Source: Nitrospira sp. (GTDB taxonomy: Bacteria > Nitrospirota > Nitrospiria > Nitrospirales > Nitrospiraceae). Taken from it: DNA of 64,000 nucleotides. Position numbers and translations under genes: made by a program. Positions 9,377-17,785 of this stretch are shown here, one piece after another; within the stretch, counting starts at the first letter, position 1, and the number at the start of each line of letters is the position of its first letter. Below the pieces are notes generated by a model. That model made no database searches and had not been told where the DNA came from. It was given only the letters and a program-made list of their open reading frames with translations. The stretch lies in the NCBI GenBank assembly GCA_024331125.1, contig JANDJI010000001.1, positions 218,001 through 282,000 on the forward strand, given 5' to 3'.

Positions 9377-11097
9377 CGCCTCGCGGCTACCATTGCAAGC
9401 CGGACCGGTTCATTCGATGAGATTCCCCAATACTTCAACACCTGTTCGCCCACGCGACGAAACACCGGCGCGGCCACGGTCCCCCCCCAGGCCTCGCCGC
9501 TCGGCTCGTCGATCACCACGATCATGGCCAATTTGGGATTCTCCGCCGGAACGTATCCCGCGAAGGAACTGACGAACTTCGTGGTCGAATAGGCCCGCGT
9601 GCGCGGATCGATTTTCTGAGCCGTTCCGGTTTTTCCGGCCACGCGAAATCCGTCGATCGCGGCCTTGCTTCCCGTGCCGCCGGTCACCACTCCTTCGAGG
9701 ATCGAGGTGACGGTTCGCGCGGTTTCCGGAGAAATGACGCGGCGCTTCACGGAAGGGAACACCCGCTTGATGACCCGCCCGCGGGCATCTCGAATTTCCG
9801 AAACCACGTAGGGTTTCATCAATATCCCACCGTTCGCGATGGCCGCCATCGCCGAGACCATTTGAATCGGCGTCACGCCGATTTCCTGCCCCATCGAAAC
9901 GGACGCCGCCGTCCTCTTTCCCCACTCCGTGGGATTTTTCAGCAATCCCGCCGTTTCGCCTGGAAGATCGATCTCCGTCCGCTCTCCGAATCCAAAGGCC
10001 CGGAAATACCGATACAGCCGCTCTTCACCCAGCGCCATGCCGACCTTGGCCGCGCCGACGTTGCTCGACTTCTGCACCACTTGCGCAAACGACATCCAGC
10101 CGAGTTTCTCGTGATCATGAATCACGGTGTTGGAGACGGCCAAGCGGCCCTGTTCGCCATAGACCAACGTGGTCGGCGTCATCACTCCTTCTTCGATCGC
10201 CGCCGCGGCCAATATCGCCTTCATTGTCGAGCCCGGCTCATAGGCATCCGCCACGGCCCGGTTGCGCCACCGATCCGGATCCAGCCCGGCGATCGCGTTG
10301 GGATTAAATCGCGGGCTGACGGCCAAGGCCAACAGAGCTCCGCTGGCCGGATCCAAAACAATCACCGTTCCCGACTTGGCCCGAGAACGGGCGACGGCCT
10401 CCTCCAGTTCCTTCTCCACGATGTATTGAATCACCTCGTCGATGGTCAACACCAGTTGGTGGCCAGGCGCGGGAGCCGGCTCCTCCGACAAGCCTTTCGG
10501 AAAGACGGCGCGGCCCCGAGCGTCTTTTTGAAGCACGATCGCTCGTTTTTCTCCGCGCAATTCTTTCTCGTATCGACGTTCAATGCCCTCCAGCCCCTCC
10601 CCGTCCATGCCCGCAAAGCCCAGCACGTGAGACAACAGCGGCCCCTTCGGGTAGAACCGTCGGCCTTCCATCTTGACGCCGACGCCTTCCATGGAAGATA
10701 CGCGCTCGACCAGATGTCGCCGGTCGGGGTCCACTTTTCGGGCCAGCCACACAAATCCTCGCTGCTGGCGGAGCTTTCGCTCCAGATCCTCGCTCCGCAC
10801 GTGTAAAAGAGGGGCCAGCTCCCGAGCCGTTTGGGCGGGGCTGTCGAGAACGGTCGGAACACCATAAACCGACGGCACTTCCAAATTCATCGCCAGTACT
10901 TTTCCGTGACGATCAACGATCGCACCCCGCACTCCCTCCACCGAGACGGTCGTTTGGTGTTGCCGGTCCGCCTTGGCCGTCAGTTCGGCGGCTTGCAAAA
11001 CCTGCAACGTGACCAGTCTAGACAGTACTACTCCGAACCCGCTTAAAAGCAATAAGATCGTGAAGTGTCGACGACCGCGGGAAAGGGGGGCTGCCAC
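9373..11097 (-). CDS. ftsI: Septal peptidoglycan transpeptidase FtsI (class B PBP)
   Basis: FtsI (PBP3) is the division-specific DD-transpeptidase that cross-links septal peptidoglycan with FtsW. The 574-residue protein has one N-terminal membrane segment (about residues 12-32) and a PBP dimerisation domain. The transpeptidase domain has all three catalytic motifs: STMK at 290-293 (Ser nucleophile), SSN at 344-346 and KTGT at 489-492. No C-terminal PASTA domains are present. The start codon is GTG and overlaps the ftsL TAG by one base (TAGTG), so re-initiation is likely. It lies between ftsL and murE in the normal dcw order. Confidence 0.96.
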   Translation of the reverse strand: MAAPLSRGRRHFTILLLLSGFGVVLSRLVTLQVLQAAELTAKADRQHQTTVSVEGVRGAIVDRHGKVLAMNLEVPSVYGVPTVLDSPAQTARELAPLLHVRSEDLERKLRQQRGFVWLARKVDPDRRHLVERVSSMEGVGVKMEGRRFYPKGPLLSHVLGFAGMDGEGLEGIERRYEKELRGEKRAIVLQKDARGRAVFPKGLSEEPAPAPGHQLVLTIDEVIQYIVEKELEEAVARSRAKSGTVIVLDPASGALLALAVSPRFNPNAIAGLDPDRWRNRAVADAYEPGSTMKAILAAAAIEEGVMTPTTLVYGEQGRLAVSNTVIHDHEKLGWMSFAQVVQKSSNVGAAKVGMALGEERLYRYFRAFGFGERTEIDLPGETAGLLKNPTEWGKRTAASVSMGQEIGVTPIQMVSAMAAIANGGILMKPYVVSEIRDARGRVIKRVFPSVKRRVISPETARTVTSILEGVVTGGTGSKAAIDGFRVAGKTGTAQKIDPRTRAYSTTKFVSSFAGYVPAENPKLAMIVVIDEPSGEAWGGTVAAPVFRRVGEQVLKYWGISSNEPVRLAMVAARR

Positions 11098-11429
11098 TAT
11101 CTCCTCCCTTCGCCCACATCGTTTCGCGCCACGCGGATTTCAGCCGGAACGGGCCGTGGAACGGAGGGGCTCGCCGACCTGGAGCTCACCATGATGATCT
11201 GCCCATCCTGCGGCAACGTCATACCCAGCCGTTCGGTCGCCACTTTGGCGATGCGGTCCGGCGCGCTGAGCGCGGACAGTTGCACGCGAAGATGATCGCG
11301 CTCTCGCTCAAGGCGCGTCTTCTCGGCCTTGAGCCGTTGGATCTGGTATCCGACCCGCACGATGTCGCCCCGCTCCCACACAAACGCCAGCACCAGGCAC
11401 AAGCCGCCAACACAGGCCAGAATCCTCAT
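11097..11429 (-). CDS. ftsL: Cell division protein FtsL-like
   Basis: FtsL is a small bitopic membrane protein of the FtsQLB divisome subcomplex. The 110-residue product has a short N-terminus, one membrane helix (about residues 3-16, ILACVGGLCLVLAFVW) and then a charged coiled-coil segment rich in Leu, Glu and Arg. The end resembles the ERLGMTLPQDGQII region seen in FtsL homologues. Sequence conservation in this family is low, so the call rests on size, topology and position between rsmH and ftsI. The ATG overlaps the rsmH stop by 4 bp, which decides the start within a longer open frame. Confidence 0.88.
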   Translation of the reverse strand: MRILACVGGLCLVLAFVWERGDIVRVGYQIQRLKAEKTRLERERDHLRVQLSALSAPDRIAKVATERLGMTLPQDGQIIMVSSRSASPSVPRPVPAEIRVARNDVGEGRR

Positions 11430-12352
11430 CGTGTCGCCCCTTCCACCACGCATTCGGCGACTCGCAGCTTGGCGCTGCGCGCCCGTGGATTTTCCCGATA
11501 TTCCTCGTCCGCAGGAACGATGGGTTTTTTGGTGAGCACCGAGAGCCGCGCACCCGGCCCTTGCGCCAGCGAACGAAACACCCGCTTCACGATGCGATCT
11601 TCGAGCGAATGAAAGGAAACGACGCACAGTCTTCCACCCGGCGCCAACAGGTCCGCCGCGTCGTCGAGCGCGGGCTCCAGGCTTTCGAGTTCGCGGTTGA
11701 CGGCAATTCTCAGGGCCTGAAACGTTCTTGTCGCGCAATGAATCCGTCCGTAGCGATAGGAGGCGGGGACCGCCCTGGCGATGATCGACGCCAGCTCGCC
11801 CGTCGTTTCAATCGGGCTTTGCTCTCTCGCCCGGACAATCGCACGGGCGATCCGCCTTGCGTACCGCTCTTCCCCATACCGGTAGATGATGTCCGCCAGC
11901 GCATGCTCCGGTTCCCGATTGATCAACGTCGCAGCCGTCATCTCCATCATCCGGTCCATGCGCATGTCGAGCGGCCCGTCTTCCCGGAAGCTGAACCCTC
12001 GCCGAGGATCGTCAAATTGAGGGGACGACACCCCCAAATCAAACAACACGCCCCCTACTCGCGAAATTCCCATGTCCGTCAGGCAACATTTGAGATTTCG
12101 ATAATCTGTCTGTTTTAAGGTCACCCGACTTCCAAATTCCGCCAACCGCTCCTGTGAATAGGCGATCGCCTCGCCGTCGCGATCCAAACCGATCAATTTC
12201 ATGGTCGAATCCGAACTTCTCAGAAGCATTTCAGCGTGCCCACCATATCCCACCGTGCAATCAAGAATGACTTGTGGTTTTCGAGCAAGTAACCATGCTG
12301 TGACTTCGGTCGCCAGAACCGGAATGTGTACCGGTCTATCTCCACTTTTCAA
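11426..12352 (-). CDS. rsmH: 16S rRNA m4C1402 methyltransferase RsmH
   Basis: RsmH (MraW) methylates N4 of C1402 in 16S rRNA. The family start HIPVL is followed by DCTVGYGGHAEMLL (SAM loop), FDLGVSSPQFDDP and the C-terminal SFHSLEDRIVK. The frame is open up to an ATG at 12460, but a consensus promoter sits inside that extension (TTGACA 12409-12414, TATACT 12387-12392). A transcript from it would start near 12380. The first start with a spaced Shine-Dalgarno after that is TTG at 12352 (GGAG 8 bases upstream), giving 308 residues, the normal family size. GTG at 12376 is an alternative. It heads the dcw operon and overlaps ftsL by 4 bp. Confidence 0.9.
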   Translation of the reverse strand: MKSGDRPVHIPVLATEVTAWLLARKPQVILDCTVGYGGHAEMLLRSSDSTMKLIGLDRDGEAIAYSQERLAEFGSRVTLKQTDYRNLKCCLTDMGISRVGGVLFDLGVSSPQFDDPRRGFSFREDGPLDMRMDRMMEMTAATLINREPEHALADIIYRYGEERYARRIARAIVRAREQSPIETTGELASIIARAVPASYRYGRIHCATRTFQALRIAVNRELESLEPALDDAADLLAPGGRLCVVSFHSLEDRIVKRVFRSLAQGPGARLSVLTKKPIVPADEEYRENPRARSAKLRVAECVVEGATR

Positions 12353-12400
12353 CCAAATTTCTCCACTTTTCTCCACATAGGTGGGGAGTATACTCCCCAC
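12340..12400 (-). promoter_or_regulatory. MraZ-box-like repeat array plus 20-bp palindrome
   Basis: Reading the minus strand, a perfect palindrome GTGGGGAGTATACTCCCCAC (12400-12381) is followed by GTGGAG at 12376, GTGGAG at 12366, a degenerate TTGGTT at 12356 and GTGGAG at 12345. The first three are in exact 10-bp phase. Known MraZ operators upstream of dcw clusters are short GTGG-type repeats with a 10-bp period, often preceded by A-runs, as here (AAAAGTGGAG occurs twice). No mraZ gene lies beside rsmH in this window. Assignment to MraZ is an inference; another dimeric regulator could own the palindrome. Confidence 0.5.
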
Positions 12401-12414
12401 GTTGTCATTGTCAA
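12387..12414 (-). promoter_or_regulatory. Sigma70-type promoter of the dcw cluster
   Basis: On the minus strand TTGACA (12414-12409) is followed after 16 bp by TATACT (12392-12387). This is an exact -35 and a one-mismatch -10. It lies just upstream of rsmH, first gene of the division and cell-wall operon. The -10 element is embedded in a perfect 20-bp palindrome (12381-12400), so a repressor bound there would block RNA polymerase. It is predicted from sequence only. Confidence 0.7.
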
Positions 12415-12610
12415 TGAGAATTTCAGTACCTGAAATCTCTGACATCGCCTGAATTCTCAACCGGTTTCATACTCTCAACGGTGTCAATACCGGTTGATCG
12501 CGGCGGCGTTTTCTTTTCCGTCTTCAATATTCCCTCCTCCACGCCAAATCAATTTTGTCGCTTCTTGACGTTTCGTTGACTTCCAAGGGATTGAGCCGGA
12601 AAATGTTCGC

Positions 12611-13690
12611 ATGTTGCCCTCTCATCGACTCAACAAGCGCTCCTTTGTTATTTTTTCTTCTTTCGCTCTGTCCCTTGCCGCATTTTTGGACTCAGGCCCA
12701 CCTGAAGCCAAAAACTTCAATCCTGACAATCCGCTCAATCCCCCGGCACCCATCTATTGGTGCCCCGACAAGACTCGAGACCAGCAGATTTCAGCGAACC
12801 CCAAAGGCGGTTGTCACCCGCTGTATAGCAGGCGGGAAGATGAATCGCTTCGAGAGGAGGCGAAGCGGTTGGGGTACGACCTCCCCGATCGGGTCCCCAT
12901 TAAGATCGTCGATCTACAAAGTGCGGCCACGCGGTTTTCGGATCGCTATCGACATTTCCTTGCCTGTTGTGTGACCGATGATGAGGCGCGCAGAGAGGTC
13001 TTTCTTTTGATCGACGAAGCGAACCATATCCTCCATGCCGTACAACACAACGGCATTTTTAACGCCGCCGGTTTCGGGGTCGGATCCGGCAGCGATGGGC
13101 TCGGCGGCGGAGCGGGAGAGGCACCGAAGCTGGGAACGTTCGCGCGGCAATTCACGTTGAGCGAAATCGTCGGCACGGTCGCACGCGCGCGCGAGGACTT
13201 GATAAGCCTTCGGCAACGGCTGGACAGGCTCGGCGACTTGCGGCAAAACCTGGAGGAGCAGGATTACGAAACGGCCGGACGGACCAGATTGCTCATCCAG
13301 GAGGAAGAAGAAGCCGTCAGAAGGGACTTCCGGGCCAAACAACCGCCGTCTTCGGCCCCCACCGGAATGGATATCCAGGACACGACCCTGCCGACCAGAA
13401 TCGGCGGCGACATCGAAGAGACGATGCTGAACTCTCACTTCGGCGCCGACATCGGCGCGGCCGTCTCTCCGTACAGCAACATCAACGAATCGCTTCGACC
13501 GAGGCGCGGCGAGGCTGCGCATGACAGCCTTCTTCCCCACCGACCCGGCATGGAAATGGAAGAGACCACTCTTCCCAACAGCACCGGCTTTGAAATCGAC
13601 AAGACACAAAACCGGGGCGGAACATCGACCATCCCACTGCGCGGCGTCGGTCCCTCCATCGGAGACTCCGATCTCAACCGCCGTCGCTAG
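12611..13690 (+). CDS. Secreted protein of unknown function with C-terminal DI-x(3)-T-x-L repeats
   Basis: I do not recognise a family. The 359-residue product starts with a probable signal peptide (residues 1-25). A Pro-rich stretch with Cys51 and Cys68 follows, then a charged region (about 75-150), a Gly-rich linker (154-170) and a likely coiled coil (about 183-240). The tail (252-331) repeats a roughly 17-residue unit of the form G-x-DI-x-x-T-x-LP: GMDIQDTTLP, GGDIEETMLN, GADIGAAV and later GMEMEETTLP and GFEIDKT. The gene is divergent from rsmH, with 150-250 bp between, and converges on the beta-propeller lipoprotein 7 bp away. No strong Shine-Dalgarno decides the start. Confidence 0.75.
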   Translation: MLPSHRLNKRSFVIFSSFALSLAAFLDSGPPEAKNFNPDNPLNPPAPIYWCPDKTRDQQISANPKGGCHPLYSRREDESLREEAKRLGYDLPDRVPIKIVDLQSAATRFSDRYRHFLACCVTDDEARREVFLLIDEANHILHAVQHNGIFNAAGFGVGSGSDGLGGGAGEAPKLGTFARQFTLSEIVGTVARAREDLISLRQRLDRLGDLRQNLEEQDYETAGRTRLLIQEEEEAVRRDFRAKQPPSSAPTGMDIQDTTLPTRIGGDIEETMLNSHFGADIGAAVSPYSNINESLRPRRGEAAHDSLLPHRPGMEMEETTLPNSTGFEIDKTQNRGGTSTIPLRGVGPSIGDSDLNRRR

Positions 13691-13697
13691 CGTTTGT

Positions 13698-14750
13698 TCA
13701 GCGCCGATCCGTCACCGGCGGCATGGCTTCCCAGGTGTCTCCGGCGTCGCGACTTCGATATAACCCGCTCCCGTTCGTGCCGGCGTAGAAGAGCCGAGGA
13801 TCCGTCTCGCTCTGAACCAACGAGCGGACATTCATCGTGGCCAATCCCCGATTGATCGTCTTCCACGTGTCCCCCCCGTCCTCGCTCCGGTGAATTCCGT
13901 CGCGGCCGGCGAGATACACCGCGCCCCTCCGCGCCCGATCCACGACCATCGCCACGATCATCTGATCGGCCAGCGATTCGCCGATCCTCTTCCACGATTT
14001 GGCCCCGTCCGTCGTTTTGTACAGCCCGGTCAGGGTCGCGGCATAGACGGTGTCCGGCTCGTAGGGATCGACCTGGACGGCGGTGACGTTCAGGGCGCGG
14101 GACGCCTTAAGCAAATTCGGCGGCACCAGACCGTTATTCACCGGCTCCCAACGACCGGCTTGATCGACGGACTTGTACACGCCGCCGCTCGTGCCGGCGT
14201 ACAGCACGGTTCGGCGCGTCGGATCCATTCCCAGTGCCGTCACCATCAGCACCTCCTTCATACCCTCCATTTTTTTGACCCAATGTTCTCCGCCGTTCTT
14301 CGTTTCAAACACGCCCATGGTCGTGGCCGCAAAAAGGTGCTGGCTGTCGGCCGGATCAAAGAGCAACTGATTGACGACCGAGGTAATCGTCGCGTCATCC
14401 AACCCCCTCCGCATGGAGGTCCACCGCTGGCCCCCGTCGTGACTTTTGTACACCGCGTCTCCCTTCGTTCCCGCGTACACCGTCGCCGGATAGACCGGAT
14501 CGATCGCCAGAGCGATGACGCGCGAATGACTCATCCCTTGGGACAGATTGACCCACGTTTGGCCTCCGTCCCGCGTCTTGTAAATGTAATCATTCGTCGC
14601 TACGTAGAGGATATCCGGATTGGCGGGATGAGGTTGAATGACGACGATCGCATCGCTGCGATTGCACCCCCCGCTCAGGGCCGCGCACGCCAAGAGCAAG
14701 ACGCCGGCCACACCCCCGACTCTCTTCATGGAAGACAAAGAACGAGACAT
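13698..14750 (-). CDS. BNR/sortilin-type beta-propeller lipoprotein
   Basis: The 350-residue protein is predicted to be an exported lipoprotein: a hydrophobic signal followed by the lipobox LSGGC with Cys29. The rest consists of six to seven repeats of about 45 residues, each ending in an Asp-box-like S/T-x-DGG-x-TW element (TRDGGQTWVN, SHDGGQRWTS, SEDGGDTWKT, SRDAGDTWEA). Such repeats form the blades of sialidase/sortilin (BNR) or YCF48-like beta-propellers. The protein probably folds as a periplasmic propeller with a binding rather than enzymatic role; no catalytic sialidase residues are evident. It is encoded 36 bp upstream of yajQ's stop region on the same strand, but functional linkage is unclear. 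Confidence 0.85.
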   Translation of the reverse strand: MSRSLSSMKRVGGVAGVLLLACAALSGGCNRSDAIVVIQPHPANPDILYVATNDYIYKTRDGGQTWVNLSQGMSHSRVIALAIDPVYPATVYAGTKGDAVYKSHDGGQRWTSMRRGLDDATITSVVNQLLFDPADSQHLFAATTMGVFETKNGGEHWVKKMEGMKEVLMVTALGMDPTRRTVLYAGTSGGVYKSVDQAGRWEPVNNGLVPPNLLKASRALNVTAVQVDPYEPDTVYAATLTGLYKTTDGAKSWKRIGESLADQMIVAMVVDRARRGAVYLAGRDGIHRSEDGGDTWKTINRGLATMNVRSLVQSETDPRLFYAGTNGSGLYRSRDAGDTWEAMPPVTDRR

Positions 14751-14786
14751 CCTCTCGCGGAGACGGGCCGTTTCCGCCTCCGGACT

Positions 14787-15284
14787 TTAACGATAATTCG
14801 TGAACTGCAAATCGATGCCGAAATCTTTACCCTTGAGAAAAGCGATGGTCGCCTGCAACTCATCCTTGCTCTTCCCCAACACCCTCACCTGGTCGCCTTG
14901 AATCTGCGCCTGCACCTTCAACTTTGAATCCTTGATCGCCTTGACGATCTCTTTGGCCTTTTCCGCCGCCAATCCGCTTTGAATTTTCGCGGTTTGCCGG
15001 ACCGTCCCGCCCAGCGCCGGCTCCACGGTTCCGTAGTCGAAGGCTTTGAGCGACACGCCACGTTTGACGCACTTGGTTTTGATGACGTCCTGCACCGCTT
15101 TCAGTTTGTAGTCGTCGTCCGACACCACGACCAATTCCTTTTCTTTTTCCTTCAAGGTGATCTCCGTCTTCGTGTCCTTGAAGTCGAACCGTTGTTTGAT
15201 CTCCTTGTTCGCCTGATCCAGCGCGTTTTTCAGCTCCTGCATGTTCACTTCCGACACCACGTCGAATGAATACTGCTCCGCCAC
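14787..15284 (-). CDS. yajQ: YajQ family nucleotide-binding protein
   Basis: YajQ-family proteins bind nucleotides, including cyclic di-GMP in some species, and act as regulators. The product is 165 residues, the usual length. It contains the hallmark N-terminus [27 protein letters not shown] and the C-terminal [14 protein letters not shown]. The start is GTG at 15284, preceded by GAGGAGGAG, a strong Shine-Dalgarno; the frame is open further upstream but that extension is not conserved-looking. It lies between a beta-propeller lipoprotein gene and cstA on the same strand. Confidence 0.94.
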   Translation of the reverse strand: MAEQYSFDVVSEVNMQELKNALDQANKEIKQRFDFKDTKTEITLKEKEKELVVVSDDDYKLKAVQDVIKTKCVKRGVSLKAFDYGTVEPALGGTVRQTAKIQSGLAAEKAKEIVKAIKDSKLKVQAQIQGDQVRVLGKSKDELQATIAFLKGKDFGIDLQFTNYR

Positions 15285-15422
15285 GATCTCCTCCTCTCTT
15301 CCGTTTATCCGGGCGAGGCGGCTCCCTTGACACTCGTTTCTTCGAGGAACACCGCGAGGGGCGGACGGGCATCGAGAGAAAGAGCGCAACGCCCTTCCGG
15401 ACGGAAAAACGGGCAAGCCCGC

Positions 15423-17438
15423 TCAGCAACAGCCTGATCCATGCGGCAGTGTGAATCTCCCCGCCGAATCATGATCATCCGCGCTTGCGGCCGTCCTGGT
15501 CCGCCCTACCGACCCTCCCCCCGCCGTGATGATCACCTCGCTCGACACGAACGGCTTTTTCAAGATGACATAGCCGTACCATTGTTTCAGGCCGTCGCTC
15601 AAGACGATCGCGCCCAACAGCGCCACCACCCCTACCAGTGCGGCGTCCAGGTACAACGCAAACGCCTGCCCTGCCCCGGCGGCTGACGCCTTCCCAAGGA
15701 ACAGCCAAAACATCTCATAGGACCCGCTCAACGTAATCGCCCCCACAAAGAGCATGGGCAGCGCCGTCACCCACAGATACGACGACTTCCACATCTTGAT
15801 CAGCACCGTCGTGCCGATGCAAAGGGCCAACATGCCCAGCAATTGATTGGCCGCGCCGAACATCGGCCAAATGGTCGAGATACTGCCCGTCCCGATCAGA
15901 TAGGCCCACGCCCCCACCACCGCCCCGCTGCTGATCACCACGCCGGGCCACCAATTCATCCGGCGAAACGGCGCGTAGACGCGCCCGGTCATTTCCTGGA
16001 TCAAATAGCGAGCCACGCGGGTTCCCGTGTCGATCGTCGTCAGGATGAACAAGGCCTCGAACACCAGGGCGAATTGATACCAATAGGCCATCAACCCGGC
16101 CATCCCCGGCAAAGCGGTAAAGATCGAGGCCATGCCGACAGCGAGAGAAACCGCGCCACCCGGCCGGCCCGCCACGTCCACTTCAACCAGTTGCGACAGC
16201 TCGGCGATCCGAGCGGGGGCGAAGCCCATGGCGGCCAAGGCGTCGTTGCTCGACGTCGTGTTGATCGCCAGATAGTCTCCGGGAATCAACACCGACGCCG
16301 CGATCAACGCCATCACGCCGACGAAACTTTCCAAGAGCATGGCGGCATAGCCCACCACCGCCTGCGATTCCCGCTCGATCATCTTGGGCGTCGTGCCCGA
16401 CGACACCAACGAATGAAACCCCGAGATCGCCCCGCAGGCAATCGTGATGAACAGAAAGGGAAAGAGTGTCCCGGGAATGATCGGCCCGCCGCCCGCCGCG
16501 AATCGAGTCACACGCGGCATCTCGATGGTCGGAGCCATGAGGATAACCCCCAAGCCGAGCAGCACGACCACGCCCAATTTCATGAACGTCGAGAGATAGC
16601 CGCGCGGAACCAACAACATCCAGCCTGGCAATACCGACGCCAGAAAACCGTAACCAGCCAACAACCACACCAGCGTCGGTCGGTCAAACTCAAACAGCCA
16701 GGCATAGGGAGACTGGGCGACGACCCGGCCGAACAACACCGCCGCGATGAGCGACAGCACGCCGAGCACCGAGACCTCCCCCACCGCTCCGGGACGGAAC
16801 TTCTGGAGATAGAACCCCATCATGAGGCCGATGGGAATCGTCATCGCGATCGTGAAGGTGCCCCAGGCATTGTGGTAGAGCGCGTTCACCACCGCGAATC
16901 CCAGTCCGGCCAGCGCCACCACCACGATAAACAGCACCGCCACGGCCGTCGCCGTCCCCGTGACCGAGCCGAGCTCGTCGTGGGCGATTTCCGGGAGCGA
17001 GCGCCCGTTGCGCCTCATCGACGCGACCAAAATGATGAAGTCCTGCACCGCGCCGGCCAGCACCGCGCCGATGACGAGCCACAGAAACCCCGGCAGAAAT
17101 CCGAATTGCGCCGCCAACACGGGCCCGAGCAACGGCCCCGCCCCCGCGATCGCCGCGAAGTGATGACCGAAGAGCACCGCCTTGTTGGTGGGATGGAAAT
17201 TGACGCCGTCGTTCAGCCGCACCGCCGGCGTCACGTGCCGATCGTTCAACCCCACGACCCGGCTTGCCAGCCAGCGACCATAAAATCGATAGGCGAGCAC
17301 ATAGATGCAGGCCGCGGCCACGACCAGCCAGAGGCCGTTGACCTTTTCATCCGGATGGACGATTCCCGTCACAAAGGCCAAGGCCACCGCGCCGGCGGTC
17401 GCGAGCACGACCCAGAGGAGATTCATTGCCGCGCTCAT
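15423..17438 (-). CDS. cstA: Carbon starvation protein A / pyruvate or peptide transporter
   Basis: CstA-family proteins are inner-membrane transporters first linked to peptide uptake in carbon starvation and later to pyruvate uptake. The 671-residue protein has about 16-18 hydrophobic segments. Family landmarks include HFAAIAGAGPLLGPVLAAQ, the GFHSLVSSGTTPKMI loop, LFILTTIDTGTRVARY and the WPMFGAANQLLG segment. The ATG at 17438 follows an AGGA 8 bases upstream; an ATG four codons in is also possible. The C-terminal tail is short and polar, ending in GCC. An 11-bp hairpin lies between it and the hsp20-linked genes, suggesting separate transcription. Confidence 0.95.
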   Translation of the reverse strand: MSAAMNLLWVVLATAGAVALAFVTGIVHPDEKVNGLWLVVAAACIYVLAYRFYGRWLASRVVGLNDRHVTPAVRLNDGVNFHPTNKAVLFGHHFAAIAGAGPLLGPVLAAQFGFLPGFLWLVIGAVLAGAVQDFIILVASMRRNGRSLPEIAHDELGSVTGTATAVAVLFIVVVALAGLGFAVVNALYHNAWGTFTIAMTIPIGLMMGFYLQKFRPGAVGEVSVLGVLSLIAAVLFGRVVAQSPYAWLFEFDRPTLVWLLAGYGFLASVLPGWMLLVPRGYLSTFMKLGVVVLLGLGVILMAPTIEMPRVTRFAAGGGPIIPGTLFPFLFITIACGAISGFHSLVSSGTTPKMIERESQAVVGYAAMLLESFVGVMALIAASVLIPGDYLAINTTSSNDALAAMGFAPARIAELSQLVEVDVAGRPGGAVSLAVGMASIFTALPGMAGLMAYWYQFALVFEALFILTTIDTGTRVARYLIQEMTGRVYAPFRRMNWWPGVVISSGAVVGAWAYLIGTGSISTIWPMFGAANQLLGMLALCIGTTVLIKMWKSSYLWVTALPMLFVGAITLSGSYEMFWLFLGKASAAGAGQAFALYLDAALVGVVALLGAIVLSDGLKQWYGYVILKKPFVSSEVIITAGGGSVGRTRTAASADDHDSAGRFTLPHGSGCC

Positions 17439-17496
17439 GCGCGGCATCCTATCATAAGTCGACCGGGTCAGACGCCGGCCGGTGCGGGAAAGACGA

Positions 17497-17525
17497 CGAG
17501 GGGAGAGTTCGACCCTCTCCCCTCG
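17497..17525 (-). terminator. Terminator-like hairpin downstream of the hsp20 unit
   Basis: A perfect 11-bp stem (17497-17507 with 17515-17525) encloses a 7-nt loop. On the minus strand it is followed by TCGTCGTCTTTCCC, a weak T-rich tract. It lies 28 bp after the stop of the 61-residue gene and 59 bp before the cstA start, so it probably ends the hsp20 transcript and insulates cstA. Confidence 0.6.
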
Positions 17526-17552
17526 CATCGACAGACTGGTGACACGTGAGAT

Positions 17553-17738
17553 TCACGCGGCTTTGGGAAACGACTCGAGGTCTGTTTGATGCACTTGCTG
17601 ATGCGATTGGATCCGAGCCGTCGGCTCGGAGACGGACAGGGCGTCGGGTTCGACGGACAAGGTCGAGAGTCCCATCGCGAGCACCGCGATCGCTCCCGTG
17701 ACGACCAGTCCGGCATCAATAACCGAGCTCCAATCCAT
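17553..17738 (-). CDS. Small membrane protein (61 aa), strong Shine-Dalgarno
   Basis: The product is 61 residues: MDWSSVIDAGLVVTGAI begins a single membrane helix (about 7-25), followed by a polar tail rich in Ser, Gln and Glu. No family is recognised. The coding case rests on an extended Shine-Dalgarno AAAGGAGGTGA upstream of the ATG, close to the perfect anti-16S sequence, and on position downstream of hsp20 and the 69-residue gene on the same strand. The Shine-Dalgarno is half of a 7-bp hairpin (17752-17769), so translation may be controlled by melting of that structure. A role in heat or envelope stress is an inference from neighbourhood only. Confidence 0.65.
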   Translation of the reverse strand: MDWSSVIDAGLVVTGAIAVLAMGLSTLSVEPDALSVSEPTARIQSHQQVHQTDLESFPKAA

Positions 17739-17751
17739 CCTATCGGGTCAC

Positions 17752-17769
17752 CTCCTTTCTCAAAAGGAG
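17752..17769 (-). promoter_or_regulatory. Hairpin sequestering the Shine-Dalgarno of the 61-aa gene
   Basis: On the minus strand CTCCTTT-TGAG-AAAGGAG forms a perfect 7-bp stem with a 4-nt loop. Its 3' arm is the Shine-Dalgarno of the 61-residue membrane protein gene. The small stem next to a heat-shock gene is compatible with an RNA thermometer or other translational switch; this is an inference. Confidence 0.5.
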
Positions 17770-17785
17770 AAGTCGACTTACCGAA

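Noticed and set aside
15843..17549. 568-residue plus-strand frame antisense to cstA
   Set aside because: His/Arg/Gln-rich shadow frame without motifs; cstA on the minus strand is unambiguous.
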